64,000 bases of DNA from Prochilodus magdalenae (taxonomy: Eukaryota; Chordata; Actinopteri; Characiformes; Prochilodontidae): NCBI GenBank assembly GCA_024036415.1, contig JAMWET010000477.1, positions 344,501 through 408,500 of the forward strand, read 5' to 3'. Below the pieces are notes generated by a model. That model had not been told where the DNA came from. It ran no database searches and saw nothing but the letters and a program-made list of their open reading frames with translations. A program made the translations under genes and the position numbers. Below, in pieces: positions 45,740-57,649 of the stretch; within the stretch, counting starts at the first letter, position 1; each line of letters opens with the position of its first letter.

Positions 45740-45920
45740 GAATTACTGGCACTCAGGAAAGTCACAGCCTCTGCTCTTCTGAGTATGCTTTATACTAGAT
45801 ATTAGAGCAATGCTGTAAGGATTGGATTGCATTCAGCCGCAAGAGCAGTTACTGATGTTGAATGATTATATCTGGATCACAAACGATACTTCAACTCATC
45901 CCAAATGAAATAAAGCCAGA
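45740..45920 (-). pseudogene. Tc1-like transposase remnant
   Basis: The plus-strand landmarks CACAGCCTCTGCTCTTCTG, ATTAGAGCAATGCTGTAAGG and TTCAACTCATCCCAAATG parallel those at 3290-3470. This is the minus-strand C-terminal part of a Tc1-like transposase. Heavily decayed. Confidence 0.5.
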
Positions 45921-46059
45921 TTCTGATCATTTGATAGACTCCATGACACCATATATCCTAATAAGATTAGTAGGATCTTCAGCATCTAAGACTATGGAAG
46001 ATTATAGCAAAGATAGTTTCTACATTAAACTTTTTTTTTTTCTAACTGGACCATAGATT

Positions 46060-48190
46060 CCAGGTCCACAGTTGGGCTGATGTTTAGTGAACTCCGGGTT
46101 TTTCTGTTTGTGGTTTGGGAACAGCAGAAACTTCGCTCAATACACTTGTTATAATTGTTGAAACTATTGCCCTTTAAACCTGTTTCTTACTGTTTGTTTG
46201 GGCAATTTTTTATATCACATCTTTTCTATCAAAGAAAGGCATTTTCAGGTATAAAGATTTTTTTATAGCTTGCTTTTTTTGACAGGCCAGTAACCCTTTT
46301 TAACTTCTTCACTTAGTTCCATTTGTGTTTTCCACCATCTTCTCCATGACTAATAACGAAAGGTGCCCTAAATATTTATCAAATCTTTTTTTTTTTTTTT
46401 TTACAGTTCCTAAAGACTAAGATGTGATTTTTCCCAGAGCAATTTGCACAAGTTGACCACAACCATCAGAATGCTTTTGGTTCTTTGCACTGCTGTGTGT
46501 ACACTGTTCCAGGCATTGGTTTTTAGGAGTCTGTCAGCAAACATTTTAACAAACCTTTGTCTAACAAGCTGCATGGTAGTTAGTCACCCCTATACACACT
46601 GTAACGACGATCCTTTCATAGGGAGCTAAAGGCTCTGCCCACATCCAGCATCCTGTCAATACAGATTCACATGTTTTTCATCTCTATCCATATCTTGTAT
46701 ATTCTGTTATATATGTATCAATATTTTATTCCTTGCATCTCTTATCTACCTCAGACTCACCACTTTGCATAAATGTGCATCTGTAGTTATAACTGTACAT
46801 TACTTTTATACTGTATACAACTGTAAATTTGGAGAATGGTGCATAGCAATGCATATATTTTTACTATCTAAAAAAGACATAAATAGTAACTTTGATTTGC
46901 CTATTTTTTTATTTTAAGCTGTTCGTAACTAGTAAACAAAAAATTGTGCATATTTGACAACAGGTATACCACTTTGTGTTCCAGTGGGTGTGGTTTTGTT
47001 ATATCATGAAAACAGCCTGCCCCTAAACATGACACAAAAAAGCGATGTGTGATTAGTCAATTTGCATGTCTTGTCGAATGGCCCCTCCCTTTCAAACAGG
47101 TAACACACTGAGCAATGAAACCTACCAGACTCTGTAATAATAGTCTGGCTGGATAGAAAATGGAAACTAAAGACACCCTTTTATTACTCCACAAGCTTAA
47201 CGCTGTCCTACCATCAGTTAGCAGGAAATGTGATACAAAATGCTCCATTTCAATCATTTGGACATTTTTAAAACATTAAAAAACACATATCGACATTAAC
47301 TGGAACCTTGTACAGAAATACTTTTGCAACTGTTTTAGTTCAACTACAAATACACATAATGATGAAAGCTTTACAGAAGCGTGATTTCTAAGTGTCTGAA
47401 GGGTTAGGAAACTCAAACAGATTAGACAACACACATCTCAGAGAGAATTATGCATGCACACACAAACTTACAAGACAATCTGACTCAAGTCTGAGTGCAT
47501 TTAAATAGCTGACAATGTTTCTAATCTGCAGTTCTGTACTTCTCCAATGTGTGCATTAAATTCATAAAAATAAATTAAATTAAATTCATAAAAATAAGGA
47601 ACAACCCACAGCAATGTTTAAGCAACATATAAAGTTTCTACCCTAATCTCAAATGCAGATCTGTCAAGAACTGTTTAGTGCCTGAAGTTTGCTGTTGTTC
47701 TTCTACATTAAAATTTTACCCTGAAGCAATGACCCTAATGTAGCTAATAAGTCACGGGAGGATTATACTGCAAAGAGTATCATTCTACACTAGTTGAAAC
47801 TCTATCATACTGTTATTTATAACAATGAACAAACGTAGAGAGAAAAAAAATGATGAATTAATGGCTGCTAGAACTATTTTGCTCTATTTTGTGTCCATGT
47901 TTATAGACAACAATGTGTCAGAAACCATATACTCAAGTCCATATGACATGCTTAACTATCGATACAATTTGGAACATGCTTAAGAGTTACAGTAAGCATA
48001 CAGTAACTGATATACTAATTGGCATGGGATAAGCTTTAATTTCTTGTAAACTTTTTTAGCTTTGTTTATGCCAGTGCAAAATTAAAGAAGCAAACATCAG
48101 ACACTAATGATGTTACATTTGGGGTGGGGAAGGGGAGTTGTGCAATTGTTTTATTTGATAAACTACTGGTTTGGAGATAAGCTATCTTAT
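46060..48190. other. Non-coding stretch, no gene recognised
   Basis: AT-rich. Includes worn transposon-like phrases near 46290-46620 (CAGGCCAGTAACC..., CATGGTAGTTAGTCACCCC) and the dispersed repeat copy at 47695-47765, but nothing that can be assigned as an exon. Confidence 0.45.
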
Positions 48191-48239
48191 AGTTAGGTAA
48201 TTCTATGTAGTGACTAAAAGTAAAGGAAGACGCGAGAAG

Positions 48240-48420
48240 AAAGTAGAGATGGCTAAGGGAACACCTTTCAACAGGCTCAGCATGGCCATTCTTTCCTTCG
48301 GTTGCGGTCAGACATTTTCGCTGACCGATGCGGCGAACAAGGCCAGTTCCTCCGTCAGCAATCTAAACTCCTTCAGCTTCTCCAACACAGCTTCCACCAA
48401 CAGAGCAGCAGAGGGAACCT
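48240..48420 (-). other. Exon-like open segment of unknown origin
   Basis: On the minus strand a (CT)n tract and TTTCTCTGTAG at about 48421 form a very good acceptor-like signal. The following frame reads VPSAALLVEAVLEKLKEFRL, then LTEELALFAASVSENV and TGA. It is amphipathic and Leu/Glu-rich. Composition is higher in GC and CpG than its flanks. On the plus strand the same bases give a 94-codon frame rich in Ser and Asn. I do not recognise either protein; it could be a pseudoexon, a retrotransposed piece or an unlisted transposon ORF. Confidence 0.3.
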
Positions 48421-48422
48421 AC

Positions 48423-48424
<2 letters not shown>

Positions 48425-48467
<43 letters not shown>

Positions 48468-48475
48468 GAGAAAGG
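48425..48475 (+). repeat. (GA)n/(GAAA) microsatellite
   Basis: Purine tract of AGAGAG with occasional AAAG; produces Arg-Glu polymer frames on the plus strand. Confidence 0.9.
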
Positions 48476-49870
48476 TGGGGGTGGAGGACTGTAGACATTA
48501 ACCATATTCAGAGAGACTAGGCCAACTGTATTCCGTTCTATAAAGATATCTGCAGTTGTTTTTTCCAGTTTTTTCTGACTAAAATTGAAAATGTCTGGTG
48601 TCCTGTCCATTATGTGTGACCAATATGAGATGAGATTCACCACTGTTAGCTTGGTACTGACACAACACTGAATTTCCCAGAAATGTTTTTAACTGTTGGA
48701 AAACTCAATTAAAGCTACTTACAAAGTAAATTAAGGGGTTTTAATAAATACTGCAAAATACTGTAACATTCCGTGTCTCTCCAGTGCCTCCCGCCAAAAA
48801 CCCATCTTTCCATCCGTATTCAGGCTCTTCAACATAAGTCCTTGTACAAATGAACCTAAAACAGCTTAATATAAACATTTCTTCTCTTCTGTCTCGCCAC
48901 TTCATCTCAGTACTTCTTGACTACAAAATTGACTAAATTATTTGACATTACTAAAGGTGTTCCTGTCCATTGGTGTGAAAGAGAGAGGGTGAGAGTGAGT
49001 GAGAGAGAGAGAGAGAAAGAGACCTGAATAATATGTGTGCATATGTACGGTTGGTTAAGCATGTACATAAGTGTTACCAAAGAACCAAAGATTTCTGAAA
49101 AACCCTCAGTGTAGGCCAGTGTATGCCTTAAGAGAGAACTGCAGGGTGTGGGATCAGATATTGTGTGTAAGTGTGTGTGTTTGTGTATGTGATGTGTGGA
49201 CGTGTGAGGTGTGCGAGTGTGTGTTAACCTTTGCGCTGCGACTGCAGTTTACTGCTCTACTGCTCAAAACCAACACAAGGACTTTATGTTAATCAGTGCT
49301 TCTGATCAAAGGATCCATCTATAAATATTCAAACTTTCTTTTCTGCAAGACACAAAGTAACTTACTCTACTTTCTCTTACAGCAGAGATTCATAAAGGCC
49401 CAGAAAGCTGCAGTATGGACTCTGGGTCTGTCAACAAGCCAGCAGGAATAAATACATCATCTTCAGGCTAATCGCAGGAGTTTTAGAGATTGCAATAGTA
49501 CAGAGAAACTGTACTTTATGTTGGGTCTACACAACATCATTTATAAGCAGGTCTAAAATATTTTAAAATCTGAGGCAAATTTCTGCTCCGAAGTCTTACT
49601 GGAAACCAGTGACAGTACAGATGATCCTGTACTGTGTGGAGAGAAACAAGACACTTTGTAGTCTTCTATGACTTTGTGAGCTCCTCAATGATTAAAAGCC
49701 TTCCAATCAAATGTGTTTGATTTTTAGAACTTTTACAAGTGATGTAACTCAGCAACAGCCAATGAGAGAACTGGGTTTGAGAAAAAAGACGTGCATATAC
49801 GCCGCATGTTCAGTGGAGCTTTTAAGAATCCCTCTCTTCACAATTTCATTTCAGCTGCCAGTTTGTAGTA

Positions 49871-51500
49871 CACAAGTGGACAAAATTGTTGGTACCCCTC
49901 GGTTAATGAAAGAAAAACCCACAATGGTAACAGAAATAACTTTAATCTGAAAAAAGTAATAATAAATAAATATTCTATGAAAATGAACAAATGAAAGTCA
50001 GACATTGCTTTTCAACCATGCTCCAACAGAATTATTAAAAAAAAAAAAAAAACTCCTGAAACAGGCCTGGACAGAAATGATGGTACCCTTAACTTAATAT
50101 TTTGTTGCACAATTGCTTTTGAGGCAATCACTGCAATCAATCGACTCCTGTATCTGTAAATAAGACTTCTGCACCTCTCAGCAGGTATTTTGGCCCACTC
50201 CCCATGAGCACACTGCTCCAGTTGTCTCAGGTTTGAAGGGTGCCTTTTCCAGACAGCATGTTTTAGCTCCTTCCACAGATGCGCAATAGGATTTAAGTCA
50301 GGGCTCATAGAAGGCCACTTCAGAATAGTCCAGTGTTTTACTCTCAGCCATTCTTGGGGGTTTTTAGATGTGTGTTTTGGGTCATTATCCTGTTGCAAGA
50401 CGCATAACCTGCGACTGAGACCAAGCTTTCTGACGCTGGGCAGCACATTTCTCTCTAGAATTCCTTGATAGTCTTGAGATTTCTTTGTACCCTGCACAGA
50501 TTCAAAACACCCTGTGCCAGATTCAGCAAAGCAGCCCTAGAACATAACAGAGCCTCCTCCATGTTTCACAGTAGGGACAGTGTTCTTTTCTTGATATCTT
50601 GATTTCTTGATTCTGATTCTGATTCTGATATGCTTCAGTTTTCCGTCTGTGAACATAGAGCTGATGTGCCTTGCCAAAAAGTTCCATTTTTGTCTCATCT
50701 GTCCATAGGACATTCTCCCAGAAGCTTTGTGGCATGTAAATATGTAGTTTGGCAAATTCCAGTCTGGCTTTTGTAACAATGATGTCCTTCTTGGTGATCT
50801 CCCATTAAGTCCACTTTGGCGGATGGTGCGATCTGACACTGATGTTCCTTGAGCTTGAAGTTCACCTTTAATCTCTTTAGAAGTTTTTCTTGGCTCTTTT
50901 GTTACCATTCGTATTATCCGTCTCTTTGATTTGTCATCAGTTTCCCTCCTGCGTCCACGTCCAGGGAGGTGGGCTACAGTCCCATGGATCCTAAATTTCT
51001 GAATAATATATGCAACTGTAGTCAGAGGGACATCAAGCTGCTTGGAGATGGTCTTATAACCTTTACCTTTAACATGCTTGTCTATAATTCTGTTTCTAAT
51101 GTCCTGAGACAACTCTTTCCTTTGCTTCCTCTGGTCCATGTTGAGTGTGGTACACACCTTGTCACCAAACAGCCCAGTGACTACCTGTAGCCCTATATAT
51201 AGGCCCACTGACTGATTACAAGACTGTAGACACCTGTGATGCTAATTAGTGAACACACCTTGATTTAACATGTCCCTTTGGTCACATTTTTCAGGGGTAC
51301 CATCATTTCTGTCCAGGCCTGTTTCACTAGTTTATTTTTTTTAAATAATTCTGTTGAAGCATGGGTGAAAAGCAATATCTGACTTTCATTTGTTCAGTTT
51401 CATAGAATTTCTATTCATTATTACTTTTGTCAGATTTCTGTTACCATTGTGGGTTTTTCTTTCATTAACCGAGGGGTACCAACAATTTTGTCCGCGTGTG
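49871..51500 (-). mobile_element. Full-length Tc1-like element with IR/DR ends and TA duplication
   Basis: The ends are CACAAGTGGACAAAATTGTT at 49871 and the inverted copy ending AATTTTGTCCGCGTGTG at 51500, each flanked by TA. Arms are about 215 bases. Each arm carries an outer and an inner copy of the same motif: GGACAAAATTGTTGGTACCCC (49878-) versus GGACAGAAATGATGGTACCC (50069-), and their inverses at 51294-51314 and 51473-51493. This is the classic IR/DR arrangement of Sleeping Beauty-type elements. Length 1630, normal for the group. Confidence 0.92.
50097..51139 (-). pseudogene. Tc1-like transposase pseudogene, catalytic Glu lost
   Basis: Starts MDQRKQRKELSQDIRNRIID at 51139. The N-terminal DNA-binding region is open through GRGRRRETDDKSKRRI and SDRTIR, followed by a deletion and frameshift (about 50830-50780). 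In another frame SFWENVLWTDETKMELFGKA keeps the first catalytic Asp. A CTGATT hexamer expansion (50608-50630) and a TAG at 50537-50539 (in place of the Trp of VMFWGCF) follow. The last part carries LQQDNDPKHTSKN (second Asp present) but SPDLNPIAHLW, where the catalytic Glu is Ala. The C terminus is shifted near 50105. Non-functional. Confidence 0.9.
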
Positions 51501-51557
51501 TATATATTTCTCCAGCTCTTGCTGAAGAAGAGGAATTTTTGCCCAGGAATAACCATC

Positions 51558-51606
51558 GTATAACCATCCCAATCGGGTATAACCATCCCGATTGGGATGG
51601 TTATAC
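51558..51606. repeat. Perfect 20-bp hairpin, 9-base loop
   Basis: GTATAACCATCCCAATCGGG (51558-51577) and its exact reverse complement CCCGATTGGGATGGTTATAC (51587-51606) flank the loop TATAACCAT, which itself repeats the start of the left arm. A third partial copy, AATAACCATC, precedes it at 51549. It lies 58 bases beyond the end of the Tc1 element. Confidence 0.9.
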
Positions 51607-51902
51607 AAAAGTCAGAGAGAGACGAGAATATTAGTGTATGTGTTTATGCGTCTGTGTGTGTGTCCCTTACTCATTAGGGAGAGCAGCAGCATTAGCGTCC
51701 CATGGGATAGGCATTCTGGGATACATCACAGTCTCTGTGCTGACTACATTAAAAGCCTGCCACAGCAGCATTACCACATTATAACACACACAAAACAGTA
51801 ATACAGCAATTTACATCTATAGAACAAAGATGAGCCACAGTTTTTACAAAAACCAAACTTTTTTAGAATTTATTAGAAAATTAATTTTGATTCTCTAATG
51901 TA

Positions 51903-52080
51903 GGGGTGTCCAATCTTATCTACCAGGGCCAGCGTGGCTGCATGTTTTCCTTGTAAATGAGCTGGACCTGTAACCACATGTTTAATCGATTGGTCAAAGG
52001 ATTGATCTTGTGTGCTCCTGCTTTGCTGGAATGAAAACCTGTAGCCATACCTTTGCAAATAAGACTGGATAGCCCTGCTT
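51903..52080 (+). mobile_element. Fold-back MITE, about 180 bp
   Basis: Left arm GGGGTGTCCAATCTTATCTA then CCAGGGCCAGCGTGGCTGCA; right arm, read inverted, GCAGGGCTATCCAGTCTTAT then TTGCAAAGGTATGGCTACAG. Imperfect pairing extends over about 55 bases per side. A partial inverted copy is at 39905-39997. Confidence 0.65.
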
Positions 52081-52689
52081 TAATGTTATACATACTCATA
52101 TTTTAGAACCACAAGCTGTCTAAACTTTATGGGAAGCATAGAGGGCAGCATAAGGCAGCATAGAGCCTGCATATCATATTTTATGGGACGTGCATACATA
52201 AACGGCACCCAATGTTAGGTTTACTAGAAAGAAAAAGATTTTTTTGAAGAGCTCAGAATCAGCAAAAAAAAAAAAAAAAGAGCTGACGGTTGTATTTCAG
52301 CTATTCAGCAGCCAAAAATGAACACTGCAGATTGCAGAAAATTATGATGTTTGTAACTGGATAAAAGAATTACTCATCTCCTAAGAACCACTTGCTTATT
52401 TTTGTGTTGCACTAAAGCAAGATAAAAGCAAGGACTTAGAAGGACTAAGGATAAACATTCTCTTTAATGACAGAAAAACAAAAACTAAAAAACAACAAGC
52501 AGGAAGCCACACATTATTTTTTTCTCAGCGGAGAAAGATAGAAACATCTGTGGATGTTTTCATATATGCAAAGTGCAGCTGGATTCCACCCTACCCCGCT
52601 CCCCCCGTTTCTCAAAAATCAAAACTATTAGCGCTATTTATCTGAGGTAAGAATTCCAGGCCAGTTTCTTGGAATCCCATGTCCTCTGT

Positions 52690-53382
52690 ATCTTTTTTAA
52701 CTCATTTTTGAATCAGTGTTTAGGGGATTTTCTGACCATTCTTTCAGAAGAGCATTTGTGAGGTCATATACTAATGTCGGACAAGAAAGCCCGGCTCGCT
52801 GTCTCCGTCCTAGTTCATCCCAAAGGTGTTCTATTGGGTTGAGGCCAGGACTCTGTGCAGGCCAGTCAAGTTCTTTCACACCAAACTTGCTCATCCATGT
52901 CTTTATGTTTTATGTTTTGCATCGTGTTTGGTGATGTAAGGCTTGGATGCAGTTGTTTGTCAAAGGAAACCCATTCCATGAAGCTCTCTACACAGTGTCA
53001 CATGATGCTTGGAGGTCTGTAGCAACTGATTGTAGAAAGTGGGCAACCTCTGCGCAATATCCCCCTCAGCATCTGCTAACCCTGCTCTGTCATTTACGTA
53101 GGCTACCTCTTTGATGCTGTTGTTTCTAGTTGGTTTCACTTTGTTATAATACCACTGACAGCTGACTGTGGAATATTTAGTAGTGAGGAAATTTCATGAC
53201 CGAACTTGTTGCACAGGTGGTGTACCACACTGGAATTCTGCTGAGAGTGACCCATTCTTTCATAAATGCTTGTAGAAGCAGTCTGCATGTATAGGTGCTT
53301 GGTTTTATCCTGGAAGTGATTGGAACACCTGAATTCACTGATTTGGATGGGTGAGTGAAACTTTTGGCAATATAGTGTGTGT
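52690..53382 (-). mobile_element. Internally deleted Tc1-like element
   Basis: The right terminus near 53382 shows CTTTTGGCAATATAGTG, the end of a common fish Tc1-like family. Minus-strand N-terminal landmarks follow (a HTH region near 53290-53060). Near 52910 the sequence jumps from the YITK region, well before the catalytic core, straight to the C-terminal part WMSKFGVKELDWPAQSPGLN, PIEHLWDELGRR (catalytic Glu present) and DLTNALLKEWSENPLNT. The middle of the gene, with both catalytic Asp residues, is gone. The left terminal repeat is also missing. Confidence 0.8.
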
Positions 53383-53767
53383 GTAAATATGAGAATGTGT
53401 GCCTACATGTGTAAACAGGAGAGATGGTGTAATAAAGAGTGTTATAGAGTGAAACGGTGTGTGTGTTGGTGGTGCTGAGATTGTGGGCTGGCCATTATAA
53501 TCTAACAAAGGTAATTCCACCAAACCCGCACAGTTTACACTAGTCCTGCTCTTTTCAACAGAACCTTATGCTGGCCCACACTGTGATCAACCCGCTGAGT
53601 GTGTGATCCGCAATCAGCTCGCTGGGTCTGACCAGAGAGCCTGTACACTGTAAAAGTGCTTCATGGGCCAATTAAGTGACACTAGAATTCCAGAGCCTGG
53701 GGCACGACTGGAGGCAAAGCCACATCGCTCTCAGAGTCTTTACTCCACTGGGACACAGTGCCAATAC

Positions 53768-53845
53768 ACACATACACACACACACACACACACACAGAGG
53801 CACAGACACAAACCCACCCACACACACACACACACATACACACAC
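53768..53845 (+). repeat. (CA)n compound microsatellite
   Basis: CA arrays broken by GAGGCACAGACACAAACCC. Flanking DNA (53390-54700) has no recognisable gene. Confidence 0.9.
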
Positions 53846-55399
53846 CTTTGCTGAACAGATCGATCAGCCTGCTTTTGTTCTAGCCCTAAAGATGAGTGTT
53901 CAAGGCCCCAATTTGTGCAGAGCAGCGTTAGAATCTTTGTGGGTGTAAGTAGGTGTTAGGAGATTTGTGTTTATTGAAAGAAAGCACCAGTGTGTGGTAA
54001 AAAAAAAGATGACTAAAAATACATTCCACTTGAACCACACTGCAACAGGCTAGCTTTACATGGTGAAATTTTACTTACTGAAATCTAAATGAAACTTAAA
54101 TTGGTCTATAAAATAAAACCACCAGAAGCTGGTTTATTGTGTGGTTGAAAATAAGACCCCAGCTGACAGCTGGTAGATTTTCACATTGTCAGTGGTCGTA
54201 TATTGAAATGAAGTTGTTATTTAAAAGGTAGATTACACTGGTAAGCTTCTATTTCCTCATTTATATAGCCAACACCTATGCTCAAATACTGGCTGCATAC
54301 ACTTTGATCGTTCACAAATGGCAATTGATGCTTAAACTAATCAGAGATGCTTGGACTGATAGACGCTACACAATGCTTGGGCACTAATCAAGTTTGTCTG
54401 TTGTGTTGTGTGTCAGGAGGGCTACAGCTGAATGGTAACACTGTTTTAAAACTGACTTCAGGATTCAGCAGTGCTGGAGGAGAACTTAAAGCGTGTGTGC
54501 ATTTCTCGTTTGCAAATGCTAACAGACTTTTGACAAGAGCACCCATGTCATGTGCCAACAAAGAAGTTTTCATAGATTTAGTAGCTTGTTTTGGGTTGCT
54601 CAAAATGTGAAAGCTAACGACTACACTAGTTTCTCACATCATAAGGTAACATTAGGCAAGTGTTTTGCGCAACATTTTCACCAGTATAAGACTGGATAAT
54701 TTACTAATTTACACATTTACACATTTACATTCACGCATCACACAGCACCGACTGCCATCAGGGTTAAGAGTGGTAAGATGCGATCCGATGCTCGGTCCAA
54801 GTTAACAAAATTAGATGGAGTGATGAGAATTGCAAGCGGCAGCGACTTTCGCAAATTGTTGGGACAATTTAAAAACAGCGAGTCTGCACTCAGGAGCTGA
54901 CTTATTTACATGGGAGCTACAAAGATCAGCTTCAGCTCACAGATGCTGAAATGCAACTTAAACGGCCTGCAACGAGACATCAAGGGACAAGACGCTGCCA
55001 AAATAGCACCTACTTTATGGAGCACCTTCAGAGTCTCATGGTCAAAACATAACGTAAATACGCTATGGTTATATCATTTACTGTCACGACCATATTTTTC
55101 CTGCCCACTGACACTGACTGCTAACCAGTGGACACCTTGCTGAATCAGTTAAAAAAAAGGCTTAAACACTGGCATCTTTTCTAGCACATGAAATTTTTAC
55201 GCTTCAAGATGCTCAACTAGGAAAGTAGGCATCATGCCGACTCAATCACTCCTGCCATCCCGCTGCGCGATGCAGTGTCATTCCACTGAACAATAGTGCA
55301 CCCGACAATGCCCTAGTGTAGAAAAAGTGGGGACTGTTCAGCTTAGGCAGCTTTCCAACATGTTGCAGCTCGTAATTAATGAGGGACTAGCTGTCAAAA

Positions 55400-55915
55400 A
55401 AAAAAACGAGTGACCTTGCAAAGCAGAGCAGATTGTGGGAGCAGAAATGCATGTTTTCACTGAGAAAGAACATGATCATTGCTGATGCAAATGAGCATTC
55501 AGGACATCACCACAAGAGGCTGTGAGTGGTGTGAGGACTTCTGGAACTAAAAGTTTCTGACATGTTTACAGTGTTTGATTACTTTGGGCCTTGCTTGAAA
55601 AAAACTAAACACTGTTTAGGACCAAGTTACTTAAGTAGTCTCTCAACCTTTTACCTGATTTTATTTTAGGGTAGAATTACTGTTTACAGTTCCAAAAATG
55701 TTATTAGGAAAAAAAAAAAAAAAACAAACTTGCAGGCAGAGAGATCAGAAATGCTTGTTTTTTGAGAAAGAACTATTGGCTGTTTATGGGCATTCAGGAC
55801 AACCACAGGCCTGTGAAGTGGTGTGGAGACTGACTAAAAGTTTACAATAGTGTTTGATTACTTTTTATGTGACGGGGCTGAGTTAACTTATTTATTCTCA
55901 ATTTTACCTGATTTT
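55400..55915 (+). repeat. Imperfect direct duplication, about 350-bp period
   Basis: 55435-55690 and 55735-55915 share landmarks in the same order: GAGAAAGAAC, GGCATTCAGGACA or GAGCATTCAGGACATC, CTAAAAGTTT, GTGTTTGATTACTTT, TTACCTGATTTTAT and GAATTACTGTTTAC. The second copy is shorter. It probably belongs to the hAT-like element whose end is at 56120. Confidence 0.65.
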
Positions 55916-56019
55916 ATATTTGAATTACTGTTTACTTTTTGTGTAGCACAGTTAGTAAAGTATTGTTTAAGTCAATCTAGTTGCCTTAAGTCTCTCCCAC
56001 ATGGTGAGGTATACGGTTT

Positions 56020-56120
56020 ATTAATTCAACAATGGTATCGGCTCGGTATCGGGTATCAACCGATATGCAAAGTTTATGTATCAGTATTGGAACTGAAAAA
56101 GTTGTATCGTGCATCCCTAC
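56020..56120 (+). mobile_element. hAT-like element terminus
   Basis: AATGGTATCGGCTCGGTATC, then GGGTATCAACCGATATGC, then AAGTTGTATCGTGCATCCCT and AC. This TATCGG-rich stretch closing in a TGCATCCCTAC terminus is typical of fish hAT (Ac-like) elements. The element body probably extends leftward (from about 54740), but no transposase domain could be confirmed. Confidence 0.55.
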
Positions 56121-56129
56121 ACTGTGGGT

Positions 56130-57640
56130 CTCTTCTTGTGTGGTGTGGGGAAATAGATTTATGAATAGGTTTGCTACAAATGGACTGCATATCCAAGTGA
56201 GTTCCAATGCTTCTCTACTGAAACGTTTACACGCAAAGAAAAATCCTTACAATCTCGAGAAGAGTTAAGTGACACTAGTGGCTCTCATGACTACCCAGCA
56301 GTCCCTTAAACAGTAACAAGTTCTGCTTCAGCTTCGAATTAATCAAACATTATACAACACAATCACTGTCCAAGGTGTGCACATGGCCATTTTCAGCTTT
56401 ATATTCCCTTTTCTCTCTACAGGATCACTTGTAGTATTCCAATGTGGGATGTGTTGCCCTAAAAGAATCCTGGTGGCGACCTAGGTCCCTCTGACATCAC
56501 CAGACTCCTATACTTCATTTACCAACATAAAACCCAGTGTTGTTTGGAGCGAATACCTGGACCCTGGACAGTGTAAACTACCTGATCACTGAACAGCTGA
56601 AGACACTTTTCCCCACTCACACTGATTTAGGCCATTGTGGAGGGTAGAAGGAAATAAACACCCTCATCGCTACTTTCCCTGATCACAGGAGAATTAAAAA
56701 GCCTTCTGATCTTTGATCTTCACACTTTTGTTTTGAAATCAAAGTTATCAAACATGGGGGAATATAAACAACAACAAAAACAACAACACAAAGCACCAAA
56801 GACCTACTAAAGTCTGCATTTGATTAGTAGATAATGAATGTGTCACATGCACAGGTAAGAAAAACCAGGCAGAAGCACCAATCTATTCTTCCCTGGCAGT
56901 AATTACTCACCCAGCTCCCTTCCAGCCACTAGAGACTGATATGAAAGGGAATTGGACACTAGGGGCCACAGATACTTGTAATTAAAAAATCTCTCTCTCT
57001 CTCTTCCTTCCTTTTTTATTTATTTATTTTTAAATATGTTGTGTCTACCGTCGTCAGGTCTGTGCAACCTGAGCTTTTAGTTCTGACCTACATACAGAGT
57101 GCACAGAAAAGAGTGGGAAATGTCTTTTCTGCCTGCTTTGGTTCATTAGGAATCAGTAACAAAGTCCAGACACAAGGGTTTCACAGGCAACATCAGGGGT
57201 GGGCCAAAAACTGTGAACAATGGCGATCTATAGGAGCCACAAGGTCTCGTATGCTATTACACAACACACATTACTCTTAGCCTTTTGCCAAATGACTGAT
57301 GGTCGACCAGTGTTGATGGACAGAATTAAACTGCTTTCAACAGAAGCAATATGTCAGTCTTAACTTTAATATTTTTAAAGTAGCAGGGTTATTATCCTTG
57401 ACAAAAAAGTATTTTTAGTTGTTCTTTAATGTCTACACAGAAGGTATGTGACTTTGGTCAGGGTGAAAAATAGGCATGTTTTACATGCCAATTTACAACC
57501 CTATGATTTGACCTCAGAATTAAATGAGCTGGTCTGCATTTTTGGTCAGCTCTGCTTTAGTTTGCTGGTTTACAGTAATGCACCGGGATGGCTTTACATG
57601 TTCCCCCCCGTCCAATCACAGCCTACAAAGCCTAGAATGT
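56130..57640. other. Non-coding stretch, no gene recognised
   Basis: Mixed unique DNA with short (CAA)n at 56768-56795 and CT/TTTA tracts near 56985-57030. No exon recognised. Confidence 0.45.
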
Positions 57641-57649
57641 ACCATGGTT

